From: JASHPR01 sp963749145
GTDB lineage: Bacteria > Actinomycetota > Actinomycetes > Streptosporangiales > Streptosporangiaceae
Assembly: GCA_963749145.1 (NCBI GenBank)
Contig: CAVVLN010000001.1
Location: 310,001-374,000, forward strand
Direction of reading: 5' to 3'
Length of the DNA: 64,000 nt
This document shows positions 58,641-64,000 of the stretch, one piece after another. The position numbers and the translations under genes are program-made. The notes below the pieces were generated by a model. It was not told where the DNA came from and did no database searches. It worked only from the letters and a program-made list of their open reading frames with translations. Positions within the stretch are counted from its first letter, which is position 1, and each line of letters starts with the position of its first letter.

Positions 58641-59597
58641 ATGATCACCTACGTGCTGGCGTTCTGCGCGAGCCTGGTGAACGCGACCGCCAACGTGATG
58701 AACCGCAAGGCCGCCCGGGACGAGCCGGATCAGGCCGAGTTCCGGCTCCGGCTGATCATCGACCTGCTGCACCGCAAGGTGTGGCTGGCCGCGATCGGGC
58801 TGATGATCGTCTCGTTCGCCCTGTCGGCCGCGGCGCTCGGGACCGGGCAGCTGGCCACGGTCCAGCTCATCGTGGTGCTCGAGCTTCCGATGACGATCAT
58901 CGGCGGGGCGCTGCTGTTCGGGACCCGGCTGCGGGCCCGGGACTGGGCGGCGATCGCCGTGATGACCGGCGGCGTCATCACCCTGCTCGCGCTGCTGGAC
59001 CCGCACCCGGGCCCGGCCACGGCGATCTCGCCGACCGTCTGGCTGCTCGGCTCGGCCGCCAACATCGGCGCCGTGGTGATCTTGTTCCTGGCCGCCCGGG
59101 CGCACCCCGCGCCCGCGGCCCGGGCCAGCCTGCTGGGCATGGCGACCGGCCTGTGCTACGGCCTGACCGCCGCGTATACCAAGGGCATGGCCGACCAGTT
59201 CAATGTCGGCGGCATCTCCGCCGTCTTCACGTCGTGGCAGCTGTACGCGTGCATGACCGCGGGCGCGGGAGCGGCCTGGCTGCTGGAGAACGCCTACCAG
59301 GCCGGGCCGCTGGCCGCCTCCCAGCCCGGTATCACGCTGATCGATCCGGTGATCTCGACCACGTGGGGGATCATGGTGTTCGGCGAGCAGGTCAACCACG
59401 GCCTGCTGCTGGCGCTCGCCCCGCTGCCGCTCCTCGCGGCGATCGGCGGGGTCCTGACGCTGTCCACGTCGCCGATCCTGCGGGCCACGCAGACCGGGAA
59501 GGGCAAGCAGCGCCCGCGTTCGGCCCTGGCCGCCCCGCCGGACGCGGTCGCCGTGCTGGCTCCCGAGCCGGTCCGCCGGGACGGGCCCGGCTCGTAG
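58641..59597 (+). CDS. EamA/DMT-like ten-helix permease
   Basis: A 318-residue protein with about nine or ten hydrophobic helices in the DMT/EamA pattern: an N-terminal NATANVMNRKAARDEPD, then VQLIVVLELPMTIIGGALLF and a C-terminal copy with ITLIDPVISTTWGIMVFGEQ, a conserved DMT helix. DMT proteins export metabolites or small cations, but substrate here is unknown. ATG 58641 follows the duplicated upstream GTGAGTGATCGCATGG. A basic Pro/Ala-rich tail ends the protein. Confidence 0.78.
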   Translation: MITYVLAFCASLVNATANVMNRKAARDEPDQAEFRLRLIIDLLHRKVWLAAIGLMIVSFALSAAALGTGQLATVQLIVVLELPMTIIGGALLFGTRLRARDWAAIAVMTGGVITLLALLDPHPGPATAISPTVWLLGSAANIGAVVILFLAARAHPAPAARASLLGMATGLCYGLTAAYTKGMADQFNVGGISAVFTSWQLYACMTAGAGAAWLLENAYQAGPLAASQPGITLIDPVISTTWGIMVFGEQVNHGLLLALAPLPLLAAIGGVLTLSTSPILRATQTGKGKQRPRSALAAPPDAVAVLAPEPVRRDGPGS

Positions 59598-59616
59598 GGA
59601 TCCGCGGCACGCCGCC

Positions 59617-59739
59617 ATGGGCGCGGTGCTGGCGGTCGTGCCGGCGGCGCCCGGCTCGGCGCTCAGCGCCGGCCTGCGGCAGCGCGGCTGGAGCGTGGCC
59701 TCGGACTGGTACCTGGGCTGGCCGGCCCCGGACGGTTGA
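59617..59739 (+). CDS. Possible short ORF or gene remnant (40 residues)
   Basis: ATG 59617 to TGA 59739 encodes MGAVLAVVPAAPGSALSAGL and then QRGWSVASDWYLGWPAPDG. The composition looks protein-like (Trp/Tyr-rich end) and is unlike shadow frames, but there is no ribosome site and no recognised homologue. It may be the tail of a lost gene. Confidence 0.25.
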   Translation: MGAVLAVVPAAPGSALSAGLRQRGWSVASDWYLGWPAPDG

Positions 59740-59763
59740 GCCGCGGACGTCCTCCTGCTAGGT

Positions 59764-59794
59764 TTGACATGCAGATGCAAGAATTCGCTTGCAT
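59764..59794 (+). promoter_or_regulatory. Promoter and operator of the ArsR-type operon
   Basis: A consensus -35 TTGACA (59764-59769) is followed by ATGCAAG-AATTCG-CTTGCAT (59775-59794), a perfect 7-bp-arm palindrome that covers the -10 position. GAAGGAGCAGG then precedes the ArsR start at 59806. The geometry is that of an autorepressed promoter. Confidence 0.65.
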
Positions 59795-59805
59795 GAAGGA
59801 GCAGG

Positions 59806-60129
59806 ATGACCGGAGACGCGTTGCTGCAGGTGCTGGCGACGCTGGCCAACCCGCACCGGATGCGGGTGGTCGCCGCGCTGGCGGAAGAACGCAACTATGT
59901 CAGCCGGCTGGCCCGCGACCTGGGCATCAGCCGGGCGCTGTTGCAGGTTCACCTGCGCAAGCTGGAGGCGGCCGGGCTGGTGTCGGCCTCCGTCGAGGTA
60001 TCACCCGACGGCAAAGCGATGAAGTTCTATGAGGTGGTGCCCTTCGCGGTGCACCTGACCCCGGAGACGATCATGACCGCGGCGCGGACCCTGAGCACGG
60101 AACGAGACCTTGAAGCGGAGTTGCGATGA
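59806..60129 (+). CDS. ArsR-family winged-helix repressor
   Basis: A 107-residue ArsR/HTH_20 protein (LLQVLATLANPHRMRVVAAL, VSRLARDLGISRALLQVHLR with the recognition helix, LEAAGLVSASVEVSPDGKAM as wing). No CxC metal site is present, so the signal is probably not arsenic/zinc through classical cysteines. ATG 59806 is preceded by AAGGAGCAGG. It overlaps the next gene by ATGA (60126-60129) and most likely binds the palindrome in its own promoter, controlling itself and the membrane protein. Confidence 0.87.
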   Translation: MTGDALLQVLATLANPHRMRVVAALAEERNYVSRLARDLGISRALLQVHLRKLEAAGLVSASVEVSPDGKAMKFYEVVPFAVHLTPETIMTAARTLSTERDLEAELR

Positions 60130-60506
60130 AACCCAGGACGGCGAGGGAAACGGCCATCATCTGCGCTGCGGCGGTGATCATCACCGGCTTCCTGACCATC
60201 CCGTTCGCGGTGGCGGCCCAGCGGAACAACAGCAGCAAGGGCGTGATCTGGATGACGGCGGCGGCCGTGATCGCGCTCGGGCTGGTGCTGGGCTTCCGCT
60301 ACCTCACGACCAAGAAACACGCCCAGCTCGAGCTGACCGGCAGCGAGCAGTACCGCCGGCTGGCCGACGAGTACCGCCGGCTGGCCGACCTCGCCATCAC
60401 CGCGCAGGAGCACACCGACCTCAAGCTCGGCGACGTCAGCGTGCAACTCGACTACCTGCGCGAGCAGAACGAGTCGCTGCAGAAGATCCTCAAGGACGTC
60501 GAGTGA
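60126..60506 (+). CDS. Two-helix membrane protein with C-terminal coiled coil
   Basis: A 126-residue protein: two membrane helices (TAIICAAAVIITGFLTIPFA and VIWMTAAAVIALGLVLGFRY) followed by a charged coiled-coil tail (EQYRRLADEYRRLADLAI onward, LDYLREQNESLQKILKDVE). It is translationally coupled to the ArsR repressor. Homologous small membrane proteins paired with HTH regulators occur in actinobacteria; their role is unknown, possibly membrane stress sensing or sequestration of a regulator. Confidence 0.78.
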   Translation: MKPRTARETAIICAAAVIITGFLTIPFAVAAQRNNSSKGVIWMTAAAVIALGLVLGFRYLTTKKHAQLELTGSEQYRRLADEYRRLADLAITAQEHTDLKLGDVSVQLDYLREQNESLQKILKDVE

Positions 60507-60608
60507 GATGAGCGACCTCCGGCCATCGCTGACCCCGGCCGTTGGCACGGCCAGCGCGCCCGGGCCCGCCGAACCGGTCCAGAATCACCGCTCGCATCGC
60601 GCGCGCCG

Positions 60609-62084
60609 TCAGCGGACGCTGGCCCGGACCGGGCGGCCGGGCCGGGCGCCGGGTACGATCTCGCCGTCCCGCACCACGAAGGCGCCATTGACCAGCACGT
60701 GCCGGATCCCGGCTGACGGCCGGGTGCTGGCCGCGTAGCTGGCCCGGTCGCTGATCGCGGCCGGGTCGAACACCACGATGTCGGCGTCGGCGCCGGCCTG
60801 GAGCCGGCCCTTGCGGCGCATCGCGGGCACCCGGTCCTGCAGCACCCGGGCCGGCCACAGGCTGCACTTGCTCAGCGCCTCGGCCAGGCCGAGCGACCCG
60901 CCGTCGCGGGTGAGCAGGCGCAGCGCCCGGGCGAACGTCCCGGCGCTGCGCGGGTGAGTGATCGCGGTCTCCGGCAGCGGCCAGGCCAGCGGGTCGGGCG
61001 CGCCGGCGGTCCAGGTCAGCGGCATGGCGTCGCTGGCCACGATCGAGCCGGGGAAGGTCAGCGACCGCATCAGGACCGCCCGGTCGGCCGGGTCGTCCTC
61101 GTCCAGGAGCTGAATGATCACCAGCCCGCCGGGATCGGCCTGCCGCAGCTCGCGCAGCCGGGCCTCGCTGGCGACCCGCTCGCCGGTGGGCGCGTAGGTC
61201 AGCGACGACGGCGTCAGGCCGCGCTCGGCGAGCCGCTCGGGGGCCAGGAACGCGGCCCCGATGCCGGTCATCCCCGACCCGTACGGGTAGGCCTCGGTGG
61301 TGACCCGCGATCCCGCCGCCTGGGCCCGGCCGACCAGGCCGAGGACCCGGTCGACGTGCCGCTGCGAGGTGCTGTTGACGTGGCAGTAGTGCATGTGGGC
61401 GCCGGTCTCGCCGGCGGCCCGGACGATCTCCTCCGCGCCGTCGATCAGCGTCTGCGGCATCATCTCGACCAGGTCCCTGGCGTGGGTGAACGTCGGCACC
61501 TCGGCCTCCGCCGCCAGCGCGGCGACCTGCAGGTACTCGGCCGGGTCGGCGGCCGGCGCGTAGCCGGCCAGCACGCCGATGCCCAGGGCCCCGTCGGCCA
61601 GGTCGGCCGACAGCCGGGTCAGCACCGCGTTGATCTCCATCGGCGCGGCCGGGCGCTGCCAGGCCGGGCTGGCGATGTTGCCCAGGAACGCGCTCAGCCT
61701 CCCGTCGAGCGGGATCCCGGCCACCGCCTCCATCCGGGCCAGGGCCCAGGACGTGGCGAAGCCGTAGTTCACCGGCCGGCCCTCGGCGGCCGCGGCGCGG
61801 TAGGCGGCGTCCACCGGGGTGACGCCGGCCTCGAGCTCGAGCGCGGTGGTGACCCCGTCCAGGGCCTGCAACCGCTGCCCGGGGATGTCGTTCACGTGAC
61901 TGTGCAGGTCAACGAACCCGGCGGTCACCACCAGCCCGGTGACGTCGACGCCGGCCGCGGCCGTCAGCCCGTCCGCGACCTGCGCGACCCGGCCGCCGGC
62001 GAGCGCCACGTCCGCCACCGCGTCCAGGCCGGACTCGGGGTCGACCACCCGCCCACCGCGCAGCACCAGGTCCCAGTCGCTCAC
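60609..62084 (-). CDS. N-acyl-D-amino-acid deacylase-like amidohydrolase
   Basis: A 491-residue amidohydrolase of the D-aminoacylase/dihydroorotase-like group. Beta-sandwich start LVLRGGRVVDPESGLDAVAD, metal-binding VVTAGFVDLHSHVND (HxH), LELEAGVTPVDAAY with the position of the carboxylated Lys/Cys ligand replaced by Glu in a D-aminoacylase manner, THARDLVEMM and HMHYCHVNSTSQRHVDRV with further His ligands, IVASDAMPLTW (catalytic Asp), and the closing GRLQAGADADIVVFD. GTG 62084 overlaps a TGA of the frame upstream (GTGA). It likely hydrolyses N-acyl-D-amino acids or a cyclic amide. Confidence 0.85.
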   Translation of the reverse strand: MSDWDLVLRGGRVVDPESGLDAVADVALAGGRVAQVADGLTAAAGVDVTGLVVTAGFVDLHSHVNDIPGQRLQALDGVTTALELEAGVTPVDAAYRAAAAEGRPVNYGFATSWALARMEAVAGIPLDGRLSAFLGNIASPAWQRPAAPMEINAVLTRLSADLADGALGIGVLAGYAPAADPAEYLQVAALAAEAEVPTFTHARDLVEMMPQTLIDGAEEIVRAAGETGAHMHYCHVNSTSQRHVDRVLGLVGRAQAAGSRVTTEAYPYGSGMTGIGAAFLAPERLAERGLTPSSLTYAPTGERVASEARLRELRQADPGGLVIIQLLDEDDPADRAVLMRSLTFPGSIVASDAMPLTWTAGAPDPLAWPLPETAITHPRSAGTFARALRLLTRDGGSLGLAEALSKCSLWPARVLQDRVPAMRRKGRLQAGADADIVVFDPAAISDRASYAASTRPSAGIRHVLVNGAFVVRDGEIVPGARPGRPVRASVR

Positions 62085-62173
62085 CTACCCGGTTCTATCA
62101 CCAGGTAGGTACGGTCCAGGCGCCAGCCGGCCTGCGAGTCGGCCCGGGCCCAGGGCGGCGCCGTGCCGAAGCC
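62081..62173 (-). other. In-frame sequence after the quinoprotein stop (lost C-terminal extension or read-through)
   Basis: Directly after the TAG of the beta-propeller gene the same frame stays open for 30 codons (GFGTAPPWARADSQAGWRLD, RTYLVIEPGR) and ends at the TGA that overlaps the amidohydrolase start. The aromatic-rich, non-shadow composition suggests it was once coding, either as the true C-terminus or as part of another gene. Confidence 0.4.
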
Positions 62174-63856
62174 CTAGCCGGGAGCCTTGCCCGCGGCGCC
62201 GAGCTTGTAGGCGATGATCACCGGCTGGCTGCGCGACGACGTGGGCACGCCCGCGCCCGCGATCACGTAGTCGCCGTCGATGGCGACCGGGGCGTTGGAC
62301 CCGGCGGGCATCGCGCGCTTCAGCAGGATGGCCCCGGTGGCCGCGTTCAGGGCGTAAAGGTCGCCGTTGAAGGTGGTGGTGAACACGACGTCGTTGGTGA
62401 CCGTCGCGGCCCCGTACGGGGATGAGGGGAACGTGGTCTGCCACTCGACCTGGCCGGTGTCCTGGTTGACCGCGACCATCTCGCCGGTGGCGTTCTCGAC
62501 CGCCGAGCCAAGTTCCTGCCGGGACGCGAACGTCGGCCCCGAGGTGTCGTGTTCCAGGAACGGGAGGTTGTTCACGGCCGCGAACGTGGTCGAGCCGTTG
62601 GTGGCCAGCTGGGACTCGATGCCGCCGAACCCGCCGGGCGCGACGCAGAGGTAGGCCGGCAGGGCCAGGCGCGACCCCGGCCGGGCGTACTCGGTCTTCA
62701 GGCCGGCGTTGTCGTGCCCATTGTGCAGGCCGACCGGGCGCTTCCACAGCAGCCGCCCGGTCTGCGCGCTGAGCTCGATCACGATGCCGGCCTTGCCGCC
62801 GTCGATCACCACCGGCTGCCCGTTCGCCGTGGTCAGCAGCGGCGAGCCCTCCAGGTCCCAGTCGAACAGGTCGTGCGGGGTGAGCTGGTAGTACCACAGC
62901 AGCTTGCCCTGCGGGCTGAGCTTCACCACCGAGTCGGTGTACAGGTCCGGGCCGGGCCGGCTGGTGCCCCACGGGTAGCCGGGGACGCCGCCGAGCGGGC
63001 CGGGGTTGGCCACCCCGAGGTAGAGGTTGCCCTGGCTGTCGAACGACGGCGGGTACCACTGGCCGCCGCCGGAGTTGCGGGCCGGCGAACCCCACAGGTC
63101 CTGCACCTCGTCCCAGGACCACTCCGGCGCGCCGGTCCGGGCGTTCAGCGCCCACAGCACCGCCGCCCCGTTGCCGGTGTAGCCGGAGTGGGCCGCGTTG
63201 ACCGGGACCGTGGACACGTACACGGTGCCGTTGTCGTACCCGGGCGCCATGTCGATGCCCTCGTGGTCGTTGCGGGTCAGCGTCCGGCTCCACAGCGGCC
63301 GGCCGGTGGCGGCCGCCACGGCGACCGCGGCGCTCGCCGTGGCCGCGTACACGGTCCCGTTGACCACGGTCACGCCGTTCGGGCCGGCGTTCACGCTGTC
63401 GTAGCGGTGCGTCCACAGCACCCGGCCGGTGGCGAGGCTGATCGCCATCACGGTCGAGTCGAGGTCCTGCAGGTAGACCACGCCGTTCACGATGACCGGG
63501 GTGGTCGCGTAACCGCCCGCCGCGCCGCCCGCGCTGGCCCGGGCGGCGTCCGCGCCGATCGGCACGGTCCACGCCACGCCCAGCCGGGTGACGTTCGCGC
63601 TGGTGATCGGGCTGGCTACGTCCCGGGTGCTGGCCAGGTTGCCGCCGGGCAGCGTGAAACCCGGCGCGACCGCCGGGTTGGGCGAGGCGGTCACGGCGCC
63701 GGCGGTGTGCGCGGTGCGCGCCGCGGGGCCGGCCGCCTGGTCGCCCGTGACGGCGCTCCCGGACGGAGAAGACGGCCCGGGCTTAGCCGCGCCCGCGGCG
63801 GATGGCCCAGGCCAGCCAGAGCCAGACGGCGATCGCGACGGGGAGGCCGAACTCAT
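62174..63856 (-). CDS. PQQ-type beta-propeller quinoprotein
   Basis: A 560-residue protein built of PQQ-like propeller blades, with tryptophan-docking-type repeats: GATTPVIVNGVVYLQDLDS-like blade, NAHSGYTGNGAAVLWALNAR, GRVLWTHRYDSVN, KLLWYYQLTPHDLFDWDLEG (substrate/PQQ region of type I/II alcohol dehydrogenases), TGQVEWQTTFPSSPYGAATV. Such proteins oxidise alcohols or aldoses on the outside of the membrane. No signal peptide is visible: the start is Ser/Pro/Gly-rich and overlaps the upstream membrane gene by 74 bp; GTG 63694 is an alternative start. It may depend on the upstream membrane protein for anchoring, or its N-terminus is misread because of an indel. Confidence 0.78.
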   Translation of the reverse strand: MSSASPSRSPSGSGWPGPSAAGAAKPGPSSPSGSAVTGDQAAGPAARTAHTAGAVTASPNPAVAPGFTLPGGNLASTRDVASPITSANVTRLGVAWTVPIGADAARASAGGAAGGYATTPVIVNGVVYLQDLDSTVMAISLATGRVLWTHRYDSVNAGPNGVTVVNGTVYAATASAAVAVAAATGRPLWSRTLTRNDHEGIDMAPGYDNGTVYVSTVPVNAAHSGYTGNGAAVLWALNARTGAPEWSWDEVQDLWGSPARNSGGGQWYPPSFDSQGNLYLGVANPGPLGGVPGYPWGTSRPGPDLYTDSVVKLSPQGKLLWYYQLTPHDLFDWDLEGSPLLTTANGQPVVIDGGKAGIVIELSAQTGRLLWKRPVGLHNGHDNAGLKTEYARPGSRLALPAYLCVAPGGFGGIESQLATNGSTTFAAVNNLPFLEHDTSGPTFASRQELGSAVENATGEMVAVNQDTGQVEWQTTFPSSPYGAATVTNDVVFTTTFNGDLYALNAATGAILLKRAMPAGSNAPVAIDGDYVIAGAGVPTSSRSQPVIIAYKLGAAGKAPG

Positions 63857-64000
63857 CGGGGATGATGCCGGTCATCGCGGCCTGGTGCCACTGCGCGCCG
63901 GTCAGGCCGGGGTAGTAGTGCAGCACCGTCAGCCGGACGGTGCCGGCGGTCAGCACCACGGTGATCAGGGTGGCCAGCTCGGCCGCCGCGCCGGCCCACA
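63783..64000 (-). CDS. Membrane protein, C-terminal part (5' end outside window)
   Basis: The frame is open to the right edge and ends with TAA (63783-63785). The 71 visible residues contain a hydrophobic helix (ELATLITVVLTAGTVRLTVL), a loop HYYPGLTGAQWHQAAMTGII and a last helix (LPVAIAVWLWLAWAIRR), ending in a basic tail. It overlaps the start of the quinoprotein gene. Membrane-bound glucose-dehydrogenase-type quinoproteins have membrane helices in the same chain, so this may be a separately encoded anchor; no family can be named from this fragment. Confidence 0.6.
   Translation of the reverse strand, partial: WAGAAAELATLITVVLTAGTVRLTVLHYYPGLTGAQWHQAAMTGIIPDEFGLPVAIAVWLWLAWAIRRGRG

Overview
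The window is chromosomal DNA from a very high-G+C actinobacterium, probably a soil actinomycete of a Streptosporangiales-like type. The support is strong G/C bias at third codon positions, many GTG/TTG starts, an F420-type luciferase-like monooxygenase, two mycothiol-dependent maleylpyruvate-isomerase-like proteins, SCO6745-, DUF6308-, DUF5655- and DUF2252-type genes, and a SpoIIE/tandem-HAMP regulatory module. No rRNA, tRNA, CRISPR array, replication origin or complete secondary-metabolite cluster was recognised. The species cannot be named from the sequence alone.

Layout. 0-9.6 kb: tail of a LuxR regulator, an exonuclease/phosphatase-fold protein, a decayed SCO1-redoxin gene, AlkB-like dioxygenase, LLM monooxygenase, a mycothiol-type protein, D-amino-acid oxidase, methyltransferase, sirtuin and a phospholipase C-like enzyme. 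9.7-17 kb: a branched-chain amino-acid-type ABC importer (LivG, LivF, LivH, LivM and lipoprotein LivK) followed by TetR and an acyl-CoA synthetase. LivM and LivK share one uninterrupted reading frame. 17-28.4 kb: MarC, DUF2252, then a signalling block: a soluble hybrid kinase with five tandem HAMP units, its response regulator, and a divergent ATPase/GAF/SpoIIE phosphatase gene split by a frameshift. A small unknown protein, a second mycothiol-type protein and a CbiX-like protein with a Pro/Arg repeat N-terminus follow.

29.5-33.5 kb: a tightly coupled catabolic operon on the minus strand (creatininase-like amidohydrolase, SDR, M20 dipeptidase, renal-type dipeptidase). 33.6-37.2 kb: a divergently oriented, YbhFSR-like ABC exporter behind a promoter with a palindromic operator. 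The first ATPase has a frameshift inside Walker A, and the second is fused in frame to a TetR repressor. 37-47.3 kb: metabolic and unknown genes (prolyl iminopeptidase-like hydrolase, APC permease with a hairpin-rich leader, AMP nucleosidase plus SnoaL-like partner, threonine dehydratase-like enzyme, DUF4287/DUF5655, SCO6745). 47.6-49.3 kb: a ferritin-like VioB-related protein with less G+C-biased codon use. 49.4-52.5 kb: small unknown genes and an archaeal-type peptidyl-tRNA hydrolase.

52.5-55.1 kb is a run of broken genes (F420-reductase-like, MurA-like, GNAT, PIG-L deacetylase), followed by a DapB remnant beside an intact IS1182-family element at 55.9-57.8 kb. 58-64 kb: YbjQ-like protein, EamA-like permease, an autoregulated ArsR/membrane-protein pair, a D-aminoacylase-like amidohydrolase, a PQQ-type beta-propeller protein and the end of a membrane protein.

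Six loci carry apparent single-base indels in G/C-rich runs. These could be real decay or residual assembly error, so every fusion and pseudogene call here should be read with that in mind.
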